64,000 bases of DNA from JBEKIK01 sp963845975 (GTDB lineage Bacteria; Planctomycetota; Planctomycetia; Pirellulales; Thermoguttaceae): positions 1,240,001 to 1,304,000 of the forward strand of contig CAWJUD010000002.1 of NCBI GenBank assembly GCA_963845975.1, given 5' to 3'. The notes below the pieces were generated by a model. That model ran no database searches and had not been told where the DNA came from. It saw only the letters and a program-made list of their open reading frames with translations. The position numbers were made by a program, and so were the translations under genes. Below, piece by piece: positions 6,910 to 15,098 of the stretch (the stretch's first letter is position 1; the number at the start of each line of letters is the position of its first letter).

Positions 6910-9123
6910 TCATTTGCCAAGATCGTGGATTTCAACCAGCGAGTGGCTCACGATAATGTTGTCTTCGATATAGGTTTCGCTGGTAATGCCCTTGATCGTG
7001 GAGAGCACCTCCAACACAGTGCGCACCTGATCGACGACCAATTCCTTTTGTCCGGCCATTTGCCGCTCGGGTATTTGCTCCAGGATGTAATTAACCCAAG
7101 GCGTGACTGCACCGACCAACTCGGTCCAATCGAACCAGCCGGCGGCCGCCAGGGGACGGTCGGTATTGGCCAGCACGCCGCCCACTTTTAGCGGCGTTTC
7201 CTTCAGGAGGCGGTCGGTTTGCGCGGTCGAAATGGAAATCACGGCCACGTTATTGGAGAGTCCGGCGTTGGGGACGATGTTTTTATCCACACCCCATTGG
7301 TCCGGCAGGGGGTACAAGTATAAAGAACCGCCGGCGATTTGGTCGACTTTAGCCTGGGGCCATTTGAATTGTTGGATATGCGCCTTTACCTCTGGGGGCA
7401 CGTCGTTTTGTCTGCCGATCAAGTCGATCAGGTCGTTGTACACGCCGCGGAATTCGCCGATAGCCTTCTTGAGCAAGTCGGCGTTGCTCACGCCCAGCAC
7501 CAACGCCGGCTCAATAAAGGGCATTTCTTTTTGCAGCATGGGCATCGAGCGCTGGAGCTGTTTGCTCATCAGTTTGGCGTCGACTACCAGGCCGATTTGG
7601 CCGTCGGCCAGTGCCGGCATCCACATGTCGCGAACAGCCGTATGGAGGCGAGCGAGCAATGGTTTCAGATCGGTGAGGAATGCTTGCGCCTTCGCCCGAT
7701 CCTCGGCGGGCAGCCTTGGCAGAGCGAGTTCTTCCATGTAATTCCAGCCGACTTTCCCCCATTTTACAAGATTGTCGTATTGCTCGACGGATACCGTCCT
7801 GCGGCCCACAATGCCCAGGATCGGGTTGCCGCCCACGTGATTTAGTAAATCCAAGGGTTTCGAGCCGTCCAGGTGAGGGTGACTGCCCCAGTTATATTGA
7901 TAGCCTTCATATCCGTTCTCGGCCAGGAAGTCGAAACCCATAATTGCCCCCAGCTTGGGCAGCGTATTTTTCAGATCAACGGCGAGCGAAGCGACATCCT
8001 TGGCGATCTGGTTGCTTTGCCCTTCGGGAAAATGGGCCAAGGGGACCATTTGATCGAGGAAGTCGCGCAAATCGTCGATTGTTTTTGCGTTATTATTGAC
8101 TTGCTCCAAGAATTCCCTGCTGACGTAGCCGATGCTCGTCAGCCGTTTATCGGCGAATTTTTCCAGGGGTTTGAATTCGGGGAGGTCGATAAGCCGCTCT
8201 TTGGAGCCCAGATTTTTTATGCAGTTGAGCGAAGAGCCGAAAGAAATGAGCAAGTCTTTTTCGCGCACGCCCATGGCGAATACAAATTCCATTTTCTTGA
8301 CGTGCTCGATGAGTTTGTCCAGATCGGCTTCATTGTCCACTAGTTGTTTTAACTCGTCCCTGGGAAATTTTTCCCAAGGGATCATCTTGCCGTCCACCCG
8401 CAGGACGAGGAACTCGTCCTCGCCGATTGTTTCCCTGTTAAGATGCCCCTTCAATTTTGGCACGGCTTCCAAAGCCACGTTGAGAAACATTTCCATCTTT
8501 ATGAGGGCTTCGTTGGCGGCGGATGGTTTTTTTAGCCGAAAGCCGATCAGCATGTTGGGAAATTCGATGAGATCCTGGTGAGCGATCAGCGTTTCCAAAA
8601 TCACTTTGGCGTTCAATTTTTCTTGGCTTAAGCCCCGCGCCTTTCCAGTGGCCTGAAGAATGGCCGGTCCGTAACGCATGCCAGACACTATATACTGTAT
8701 CAATTCGACGAATTGGTTGCAGTTTTTGCCGCCGTAGAAAAAGATTTCATTCGATCCCATGTCGGCGGCGAGGTTAATCAGTTTTTTTGCCTCGGGATTT
8801 TGCACTTTGTCCTGGAATTGCCATACGGGACTGCCCTGCTGTTGGGCTTGCGCATTGTACATGGCCAGTCCCATCTGGAGCGAAGGCATGGACTTGATCT
8901 TTTCCCATGCGTTGCTGTGCAAAAAGGCCTCGACCTGCTCGCGGTTGCGGAGCATGGATGAATAGAAAGCGGCATCGGCGGGGATCAATTTCAAGGACGT
9001 GTCGAGCTTGTCGAGTTCGCCCGCCGCGGCCGGCTGGACCGCCGCCCACTGCCAGGCCGAGAGGGCGATCAATGCCGCCGCCAATATCTTCCAAGTTTGA
9101 TGGTGAATATGGCTCTTTTTCAT
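6910..9123 (-). CDS. Large secreted protein of unknown function
   Basis: About 737 residues. I chose the ATG at 9123, which has AAGGAG 7-8 nt upstream, over an upstream in-frame ATG at 9192. The N-terminus is a signal peptide (M-K-K-S-H.., hydrophobic core, cut after Q-P-A-A-A). The mature protein starts L-I-P-A-D-A-A-F-Y-S-S-M-L-R-N, a pattern seen in planctomycete exported proteins resembling DUF3352 (weak impression only). It is rich in Leu/Lys amphipathic stretches and shows no catalytic motif or transmembrane segment apart from the signal. It is monocistronic, with a strong terminator behind it. Function not recognised. Confidence 0.8.
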   Translation of the reverse strand: MKKSHIHHQTWKILAAALIALSAWQWAAVQPAAAGELDKLDTSLKLIPADAAFYSSMLRNREQVEAFLHSNAWEKIKSMPSLQMGLAMYNAQAQQQGSPVWQFQDKVQNPEAKKLINLAADMGSNEIFFYGGKNCNQFVELIQYIVSGMRYGPAILQATGKARGLSQEKLNAKVILETLIAHQDLIEFPNMLIGFRLKKPSAANEALIKMEMFLNVALEAVPKLKGHLNRETIGEDEFLVLRVDGKMIPWEKFPRDELKQLVDNEADLDKLIEHVKKMEFVFAMGVREKDLLISFGSSLNCIKNLGSKERLIDLPEFKPLEKFADKRLTSIGYVSREFLEQVNNNAKTIDDLRDFLDQMVPLAHFPEGQSNQIAKDVASLAVDLKNTLPKLGAIMGFDFLAENGYEGYQYNWGSHPHLDGSKPLDLLNHVGGNPILGIVGRRTVSVEQYDNLVKWGKVGWNYMEELALPRLPAEDRAKAQAFLTDLKPLLARLHTAVRDMWMPALADGQIGLVVDAKLMSKQLQRSMPMLQKEMPFIEPALVLGVSNADLLKKAIGEFRGVYNDLIDLIGRQNDVPPEVKAHIQQFKWPQAKVDQIAGGSLYLYPLPDQWGVDKNIVPNAGLSNNVAVISISTAQTDRLLKETPLKVGGVLANTDRPLAAAGWFDWTELVGAVTPWVNYILEQIPERQMAGQKELVVDQVRTVLEVLSTIKGITSETYIEDNIIVSHSLVEIHDLGK

Positions 9124-9737
9124 CTGCAAATCTCCTTGAAAAAAATGAAGAAAGGTGGAATCGTTTTCGCAACTTAAATGACTACCGGGCACTGTATGTT
9201 AATTCGCCGCGGGTTTAAAAATATTGGAAACCATTCGGGCATTTACGCCTTTTTTGGGCGTAAACCGAAGCCGGAACGGCAATTACATCAAGGTGCAAGC
9301 ATTCAGGCGGACGTCTTGTTTTGGCTCCGAGTTTTGTTGTTTTATGCGGGTCGTTATGAGGGCAAAATAGCTTCAAAATATTAAAGATGGCAAAACAGTC
9401 CACAGAGGAGATCGTTCGGTTTACCCCAACTATCTCCCCAAACATAGCGTATGGCACGCCGGCCAGCGCAAAATTTTAGTGGATAGGCGACAGAAGGGCA
9501 AGTAGAGGGGAAAAATAGGCGAAATCGAAAGTGCCTGAAATGAAGATCGTGCCGGTTAAAGCGAAAAAAGGCTATCGCTTTTGCCAATGCCTTACTCGCG
9601 GTTGGCGCGCCTGCCCGGCAAACTTGACTTTTGCTTGTTTTTACCTATTATCGTACACAGTCGAGAGTTGGCGCCTGAGCATGGCCTTGAGGGTGTAGCT
9701 TGTCCAATCCGACTGTTTTTCAGAAAGAGAGGGAGTT
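9124..9737. other. Intergenic region between divergent genes
   Basis: About 610 bp separating the minus-strand secreted protein from the plus-strand STN-like gene. The short open frames here have no family resemblance. Both promoters should lie here, but no clear -35/-10 pair, operator or riboswitch was recognised. Confidence 0.5.
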
Positions 9738-10610
9738 ATGAATCGCAAACAAGTTGCTTACTTCATAGCGTTAATGACATTTGTGTGGATTGGCGGTTTT
9801 ATCGCCTTGGCGTTTGGCCAACCGGCTGAACAATCCGCCCAGCAAGATATCGAAAATGCCCTTTCGCAAAAAGACGCGTTCGAGTTCAGCGATGCCCGCC
9901 TGAGCAGCTTCGTCGCCGTGTTGCGGGAAAAGTACGGCATGAACGTGGCGATCGATTACCGCGCGCTGATGGAAAAAGGCATCGACGCGGAATCGCCGGT
10001 GTCGATTAAGCTCAAAGACGTGTCGGTCCGCTCCGCTTTGGAACTGGCGATTCGGCCCCTCGGGTTAAACTGGACGATTTATTGCGAAGCGCTTGTGATA
10101 TCTACGCCGGCGGGAATCCAGAGCATGCAATTCACCAAGTTATATGACATCACCGATTTGGCGACCGTTTCTGACGGGCAAGGTAAAACTTGGGAGGAGC
10201 CCGACGCATTAGTTGATTTGATTACTTCGACTGTAGCCCCGGGAAGCTGGGACGCTGTCGGCGGCCGGGGCACCATCCAACTAGTTTCCACGGGCGCTGC
10301 CAGGCTGCTTGTCGTGTCCCAAGATTATCGGGTACAGCAACAGGTGGAACGCTTATTAGCGGAGTTGCACGCCGCGGTCAAACAGCATGCCCCTACTAAA
10401 GCGTCCAGGGGCGAGGGACCTGGGGCCAGAGGCGAGGGAACAGGGTCGAGAAGCGAGGGACCAGGATTGAGAGGCGAGGGATCAGGGTCGAGAAGCGAGG
10501 GATCAGGGTCGAGAAGCGAGGGATCAGGGATGAGGGGCGAGGGCCCAGGGTCGAGGGGCGAAAGGCCTGGGATGAGGCGTGAGGACCCGCGACCGTCCCC
10601 ACAAGAATGA
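9738..10610 (+). CDS. Exported STN-like protein with a heptad-repeat tail
   Basis: 290 residues; ATG at 9738 with GAGAGGGAG just upstream. A signal anchor (residues 6-27) is followed by an STN/secretin-N-like domain (about residues 47-125): F-E-F-S-D-A-R-L-S-S-F..Y-G-M-N-V-A-I-D..V-S-I-K-L-K-D-V-S-V-R-S-A-L-E-L, a fold used by secretins and TonB receptors. Residues 128-210 hold L-I-T-S-T-V-A-P-G-S-W-D-A-V-G-G-R-G, also present in the 61-63 kb DUF1598 protein, then a strand-helix end resembling secretin N-domains (V-V-S-Q-D-Y-R-V-Q-Q-Q-V-E). From residue 222 on, nine 7-residue units (consensus G-S-R-S/G-E-G-S/P) form a charged tail. No secretin pore domain is present, so it is not itself a pore. 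Partner unknown. Confidence 0.75.
   Translation: MNRKQVAYFIALMTFVWIGGFIALAFGQPAEQSAQQDIENALSQKDAFEFSDARLSSFVAVLREKYGMNVAIDYRALMEKGIDAESPVSIKLKDVSVRSALELAIRPLGLNWTIYCEALVISTPAGIQSMQFTKLYDITDLATVSDGQGKTWEEPDALVDLITSTVAPGSWDAVGGRGTIQLVSTGAARLLVVSQDYRVQQQVERLLAELHAAVKQHAPTKASRGEGPGARGEGTGSRSEGPGLRGEGSGSRSEGSGSRSEGSGMRGEGPGSRGERPGMRREDPRPSPQE
10401..10589 (+). repeat. Nine 21-bp units encoding a heptad tail
   Basis: Consensus near GGGTCGAGAAGCGAGGGATCA, 21 bp per unit, so unit gain or loss keeps the frame. Units 5 and 6 are identical in protein (G-S-R-S-E-G-S). The nucleotide words (GGCGAGGGA) resemble purine-rich intergenic microsatellites, so the tail may have arisen by reading such a repeat. 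Confidence 0.8.
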
Positions 10611-10677
10611 ACCGGTCCAGTGAACAGGGTTCGGGGAGCAGGTTTCAGGATTCAGAAAATGGCGATCAGGGGAGGAT

Positions 10678-10696
10678 GCGAAACCGCAAGCGGTTT
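10678..10696. repeat. GCGAAACCGCAAGCGGTTT palindrome, copy 2 of 3
   Basis: Same sequence as at 6805 and 18400. It lies between the converging STN-like gene and the 10717-11289 gene, about 20 bp after the stop of the latter. Confidence 0.7.
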
Positions 10697-10716
10697 GTTT
10701 CATCAATCATCCCTGA

Positions 10717-11289
10717 TCAGGACTCCGGTTCGCGGGGCAAATTGCGCGGATAAGGCAGCGGTTCGGTAAGCGGCAGGGGTTGTCCGTAGGTCTCAGCCCA
10801 ATCTTCGCGTTCTTCATCGGTGGCGTAATAGCGCAACCAGACTTCCGGATCGCCGTTGGGTCCGGTGCAATCCCAGTGCAAATAGTTGTTGGGCCATTCG
10901 ATTTTCTTTTCCCGGGCGGGCAAGATGTCGCGATAGATCAGACAATATAATTCCCTGTCGCTTAAGTGGCCGGTGAAATCCAATACGATCCGTTTCTGAT
11001 AGAGCTTGCGGATCACGTCCCAAAGAATCTTCTGCAAATCCTGATCGCCCAGCGACTCGGGTCGCGGGGGGCGGAGTTCGGGATCGAACCAGCGGTAGAT
11101 CGGCAGCACCGGCGCCTGTTCCCAGGCCAACATGCAGGCGAGAAACTCGTTCTCGGCGGCCAGGGTGGCGTGTTGGATATTGACGCGGCTGATCGATTCG
11201 TCGAAGTATCGTTCCAGTTCGTCGCGCAGTTCGGCGTTGCGGAGCAACTGATCGACTTCATCCGGTTGAGGGCGACGTGATTCGAACAT
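10717..11289 (-). CDS. Conserved-looking cytoplasmic protein, function unknown
   Basis: About 190 residues from the ATG at 11289 (M-F-E-S-R-R-P-Q-P). An upstream frame to 11373 adds 28 residues that look like non-coding sequence. Neither start has a good ribosome site. No signal peptide or membrane helix is seen. The protein is rich in Trp, Tyr and acidic residues and ends with W-L-R-Y-Y-A-T-D-E-E-R-E-D-W-A and a Pro-rich tail. The even composition and lack of stops over 570 bp support a real gene. I do not recognise a domain. Confidence 0.65.
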   Translation of the reverse strand: MFESRRPQPDEVDQLLRNAELRDELERYFDESISRVNIQHATLAAENEFLACMLAWEQAPVLPIYRWFDPELRPPRPESLGDQDLQKILWDVIRKLYQKRIVLDFTGHLSDRELYCLIYRDILPAREKKIEWPNNYLHWDCTGPNGDPEVWLRYYATDEEREDWAETYGQPLPLTEPLPYPRNLPREPES

Positions 11290-11644
11290 GAAACGGTGAC
11301 TTTCAGCGGAGTATCGATGGACAAAAGGACGAAAAAAACGACACCTCAAAGCGATAATTTTTCCATGCCCCAAACATTGAGTTTAATCGGAAACCGCCGG
11401 CGTTCCAATAGTCCGCAATTTATTGCGGCATAATTCTTCAATATTTTTCATGGCCGGATCATAAATAATGTAAATCTCGTGCTAATTTGGCCGTTAAAAT
11501 CAATATACCCGGAAAAGTCAGCGGAAGTTGGTAATTCTTTGTTGACTTGCATCAAGGGGGCAGTCCAATATTTGCCGAGCATGCCGCCCAGTCTTCGCCT
11601 GGGGCCCGATGGCGCCCGGAAAATCGGGACGGTTCCCAAGGGGT

Positions 11645-12115
11645 TTAAGTCTGTTTTTCCCGCATTTCCTCCTCAACGCGATGTTCCAAGTCGGTGATTT
11701 TTTGGACCCGGCGCTGGTGGCGGCCGCCGTCGAAGGGCGCGGCGAGCCAGATTTCGATCATGCGGTCGATGAGCCTTTCTCCCAACAGATCGGCCGAGAG
11801 GCAGAGCACGTTCGAGTCGTTGTGGCGGCGGCTTAGTTCGGCCGTAATATCGTCGTGGCAAGGGGCGGCCCTTACGCCGGGGAACTTGTTGGCGGCGATG
11901 CACATCCCCAAGCCGGTCCCGCAGACGAGGATGCCCCGTTCCACTTGGCCGCGGCTCACCTTGTCGGCTACTTGAGCGGCGACGTCGGGATAATCAATGG
12001 CGTCAGGAGTGAACGTTCCGATATCGTCAACTTCGTGGCCGAGTTTTTGCAGCAATTCGACCAGCTTCGCGCGAAGCGCAAAACCGCGATGATCCGTGCC
12101 GATGGCAATACGCAT
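11645..12115 (-). CDS. rpiB: Ribose-5-phosphate isomerase B
   Basis: 156 residues, the usual RpiB/LacAB length. It interconverts ribose 5-phosphate and ribulose 5-phosphate in the pentose phosphate pathway. Motifs: I-A-I-G-T-D-H-R-G-F at the N-terminus (phosphate and sugar binding), the catalytic-Cys loop I-L-V-C-G-T-G-L-G-M near residue 66, and S-R-R-H-N-D-S-N-V-L-C-L-S near residue 99. The ATG at 12115 follows the TAA of the upstream Sua5/phosphatase gene by one base, so the two are translationally coupled. An in-frame upstream ATG at 12133 lies inside that gene and is less likely. The gene order matches Bacillus ywlC-ywlE-ywlF. Confidence 0.93.
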   Translation of the reverse strand: MRIAIGTDHRGFALRAKLVELLQKLGHEVDDIGTFTPDAIDYPDVAAQVADKVSRGQVERGILVCGTGLGMCIAANKFPGVRAAPCHDDITAELSRRHNDSNVLCLSADLLGERLIDRMIEIWLAAPFDGGRHQRRVQKITDLEHRVEEEMREKQT

Positions 12116-12116
12116 G

Positions 12117-13238
12117 TTATAACTCCAATTCATCTACCAGGGCCGATAATTCACGGCGAATTTGTAGCGCACAATGTTCATAACGTTCCAAGGGGCCGCC
12201 GATGGGGTCGCAAATGTCCGAGCCGTCGCTGCTAAGCAGCCGCGTACGGCCCGAGGCCGAAGGCCATTGGGCAAGAATCGCCTCGCGATGCGACTTGGTC
12301 ATGGCGAAGATCGAATCGGCGTGCCGCACCAGCGATTCAGTGAGCGGTTGGGTTTCATGATTGCTTAGATCGAGTTCCATGTGTTCCATAATATGCATGG
12401 CTTCACGGGTCGCCCGACCTCCCATCATGGCGGCGATTCCCGCGGACATCACCAGCACGCCGCGGTCTTCCAACTCCTGGCTTTTACAGCCCAGGCGTTT
12501 GGCGATCAAATCGCGGCACATGGCTTCGGCCATGGGACTGCGGCATGTATTGCCCGTGCACACAAAAAGTATCATCAAACTGGAGAGGCGCTGGAGTGTG
12601 CGTTCGGGAACCACGCCTTGGCGGAGGACTTCCAAATGTTTGCCTTGCACGCGGACCACCGATGAAGGCTGGCCGAAACGGCAGCGGCCGTCGTTTAAAA
12701 CCAGGTCTAATTCATCTCCCAGGTTGTCCAAAACTTCCTCGGCGGTAACTGCCTCAGACCGCCCGGAACGATTGGCGCTGCTAAGTGCCAGGGGGCCGGC
12801 CAGCATCCGCATAACGTCCAGAATCACCTGATGACCGGGTACGCGCAGGCCGATGGCGTTTTTTGGCGAGACCGCCTTTTGAACCAGCGGAGGCAGACGA
12901 CGGACAAGGCTTTCGGGATGGGAATCGTCAATCACCAAGGTAATGGGTCCGGGCCAGCAACGCCTTGCTAGTCGTTGGGCCAAAGGGCACATGTCCGGGG
13001 CATAATCCAAGGCTTCTTCCGCGCTTTTTATTGCCAGGGTAAGAGGTTTGTTTTTCACCCGGCCTTTGATTTCCACCATCCGCACTACTGCACATTCGTC
13101 CAAGGCGCTGGCGCCTATGCCATAAACCGTTTCCGTGGGAAAAGCGACTAATCCCCCTTCGGCCAATGTCTGAACGGCACGATGCACCACATCCCGCCAA
13201 TCCTCAGCGCTGCGGACGTCGATCACCATCGGGGGCAT
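12117..13238 (-). CDS. Sua5/YrdC threonylcarbamoyl-AMP synthase fused to LMW (arginine-type) phosphatase
   Basis: About 373 residues from the ATG at 13238 (AGGCGA 7 nt upstream); a TTG 36 nt further up is an alternative. Residues 1-205 are a Sua5/YrdC domain making threonylcarbamoyl-AMP for the tRNA t6A modification: G-G-L-V-A-F-P-T-E-T-V-Y-G-I-G, K-G-R-V-K-N-K-P-L, W-P-G-P-I-T-L-V and P-L-A-L-S-S-A-N-R-S-G. The last 155 residues are a low-molecular-weight phosphatase with P-loop V-C-T-G-N-T-C-R-S and acid loop D-P. The Thr after the second Asn-containing turn is the YwlE signature for phosphoarginine rather than phosphotyrosine. rpiB follows, coupled by a 1-bp gap. Fusion of two normally separate neighbours is the notable point; activities are inferred from motifs. 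Confidence 0.9.
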   Translation of the reverse strand: MPPMVIDVRSAEDWRDVVHRAVQTLAEGGLVAFPTETVYGIGASALDECAVVRMVEIKGRVKNKPLTLAIKSAEEALDYAPDMCPLAQRLARRCWPGPITLVIDDSHPESLVRRLPPLVQKAVSPKNAIGLRVPGHQVILDVMRMLAGPLALSSANRSGRSEAVTAEEVLDNLGDELDLVLNDGRCRFGQPSSVVRVQGKHLEVLRQGVVPERTLQRLSSLMILFVCTGNTCRSPMAEAMCRDLIAKRLGCKSQELEDRGVLVMSAGIAAMMGGRATREAMHIMEHMELDLSNHETQPLTESLVRHADSIFAMTKSHREAILAQWPSASGRTRLLSSDGSDICDPIGGPLERYEHCALQIRRELSALVDELEL

Positions 13239-13460
13239 AATTTCGCCTGATATTTTCTCCCTTAAATTATCCAAACATATTAGTATATCACCCCTTGCGA
13301 CAAATCGTCAACCCACGGCTTAGGGGAGAAATGAGCGGAAATTCAGGATACAAAACTTACAATGAAATATTGCCATTGCAGCCTTCTGGAAAAATTTTCC
13401 AAAACCAAGTACGCTTATGGGGGGAATGCCTGCGGAGGGATAAAGAATGAAGGATGCGGG

Positions 13461-14378
13461 ATGAAACACTCTATTATTTGCCTGGTCGTGCTAATAGCAT
13501 TATTGGCCACAGGCTGCGATGCACGATCGATCCTCCATCGGCAAGCTGCAAGCCGTATGGGGGCGCCAAGGCATCTCTGATGGCCGTTTTCAAAGACCCC
13601 GGGCAATGGCTATCGACCGCGGCGATCGGATTTATATCGTGGATATGACTGCCCGCATCCAGGTCTTTACTCCCGACGGCACGTTTCTGAACAAATGGCA
13701 AACCCCCGATCATCAGTTCGGCAAGCCGACAGGATTGTCGATCGGCAACGACGGCAATGTTTTAGTAGCGAATACGCATTACTACGAAGTGCTGATATAT
13801 TCTCCGGAAGGGGAATTGATCAAAAGACTGGGCGGAACCAAGGGCGAGCGCCCGGCGAGTTTGGGCTGGTAACACACGCCGTCGAGGATTCGCACAATAG
13901 TATCTACGTTTCCGAATATGGGGAATTCGACCGCATCCAAAAACTCACGCCCGAGGGCAAGTTCATCCTGCAATGGGGAGGCCACGGATCCGAGCCGGGC
14001 CGGTTCATCAGGCCGCAAAAAATGGCCGTCGACGAGGATGATCGCATCTGGGTGGCCGATGCATGCAACCATCGCATCCAGGTTTTCGACTCGCAGGGAA
14101 AGCTGCTGAAAATCTGGGGAAAAGAAGGCAGCCGGCCGGGCGAACTTTATTATCCTTACGACTTGCTGTTGGCCCCGGACGGGACGGTCTACGTGTGCGA
14201 GTTCGGCAACCATCGCGTGCAGCGATTCACCCGCGAGGGCCACTCGCTGGGCTGCTGGGGCAGCGAAGGCCGACAAGATGGCCAACTCTTCAACCCCTGG
14301 GCCCTGGCCCGCGACAGCCAAGGCATGATATATGTCCTGGATACGTACAATCATCGCGTGCAGGTTGTTAAAATGTGA
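13461..14378 (+). pseudogene. NHL-repeat lipoprotein, two compensating frameshifts
   Basis: An ATG at 13461 (AAGGA 6 nt upstream) starts a lipoprotein signal ending in L-L-A-T-G-C. The frame then shifts +1 near 13515 into G-K-L-Q-A-V-W-G-R-Q-G.. and back by -1 near 13855, where CGCCCGGCGAG would need one more G to continue as R-P-G-E-F-G-L-V. Spliced, it gives about 305 residues of a six-bladed NHL beta-propeller: units such as D-D-R-I-W-V-A-D-A-C-N-H-R-I-Q-V-F, G-T-V-Y-V-C-E-F-G-N-H-R-V-Q-R-F and G-M-I-Y-V-L-D-T-Y-N-H-R-V-Q-V. Such propellers act in protein or ligand binding outside the cell. Because the protein is conserved on both sides of each shift, sequencing error is as likely as gene loss. 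Confidence 0.8.
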
Positions 14379-14390
14379 CAGGAGAATGCC

Positions 14391-14440
14391 TAATGTCGAA
14401 GCTCTAATGACGAAAGAATGACGAAATTCTAATGAATGAA
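14391..14440 (+). repeat. Left inverted repeat flanking the S23 gene
   Basis: It contains CTAATGACGAAAGAATG (14404-14420), which reappears exactly inverted at 15060-15076. The rest of both arms is built from similar ATGACGAA / GTCGAA(G)CTCTAAT words. It ends 17 bp before the S23-type start codon. Confidence 0.7.
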
Positions 14441-14456
14441 TTAATTTGGGTGTAAT

Positions 14457-14825
14457 ATGGCAAAACGATCTGAAAATAGAAACAAAAAGGTATATGATCT
14501 AGAAGAGCGTACTGCTAAATTTGGGGAAGCCATTATAGCATTTGCCAAACAATTACCGCAAAATCCAATTACATTATCGCTTATTGGTCAGATAGTGCGT
14601 GCGGGCACGAGTATCGGAGCAAATTACTGTGAAGCCGACAATGCAGTATCCAAAAAAGAATTCTTGCTGCGCATTGGAACATGTAAAAAAGAATCAAAAG
14701 AAACAATGTATTGGTTGCGAATGATTGCCGCCGCTGTTGAAAATTCAAAACAAACTGGTCGCGTACTATGGCAAGAGGCAAAAGAATTACATTTGATATT
14801 TGCCGCCATCTGGAGAAAAAAATAA
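14457..14825 (+). CDS. S23-family four-helix-bundle protein
   Basis: 122 residues of the four-helix-bundle / 23S rRNA intervening-sequence protein family. Typical features are K-V-Y-D-L-E-E-R-T near the N-terminus, the central S-L-I-G-Q-I-V-R-A-G-T-S-I-G-A-N-Y-C-E-A, F-L-L-R-I-G-T-C-K-K-E-S-K-E-T, and Y-W-L-R-M-I. Family members are basic, pentameric nucleic-acid-associated helices, found in rRNA intervening sequences, as accessory proteins of diversity-generating retroelements, or alone. Here no reverse transcriptase or rRNA is adjacent. The gene is AT-rich relative to its neighbours and is enclosed by inverted repeats, which fits a small mobile cassette. The start is ATG at 14457; GGGTG upstream is a weak ribosome site. 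Confidence 0.88.
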   Translation: MAKRSENRNKKVYDLEERTAKFGEAIIAFAKQLPQNPITLSLIGQIVRAGTSIGANYCEADNAVSKKEFLLRIGTCKKESKETMYWLRMIAAAVENSKQTGRVLWQEAKELHLIFAAIWRKK

Positions 14826-15039
14826 AAAATCGTTATTCAACAATAAAACCAATTTATCGATTATTTAATCAGGTGGTTTCAAATATCAAATGCAACATGC
14901 TAATTCACGGGAAAAACCGGTTTTTTGGGACTCCGAAGCTTCATAAATCGGAAATTAACGAACGGATGCTATCATCGCTACTAAAAATCCTGGAATTCAC
15001 GGCAATTTGAGTGTTGCATTTGCAGTTTGTCACCAGCTC

Positions 15040-15098
15040 ATTAGAAATTAGAACTTCGACATTCTTTCGTCATTAGTCCTTCGTCCTTCGTCATTTTT
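15040..15098 (-). repeat. Right inverted repeat, abutting the VWA start codon
   Basis: Reverse complement of the left repeat core (17 bp exact, 15060-15076), followed by TCCTTCGTCCTTCGTCATTTTT that runs directly into the ATG at 15099. The interval 14826-15039 holds no gene I can support. Confidence 0.7.

Noticed and set aside
14457..14825. S23 gene as the accessory protein of a diversity-generating retroelement
   Set aside because: No reverse transcriptase, template repeat or variable repeat was found nearby.
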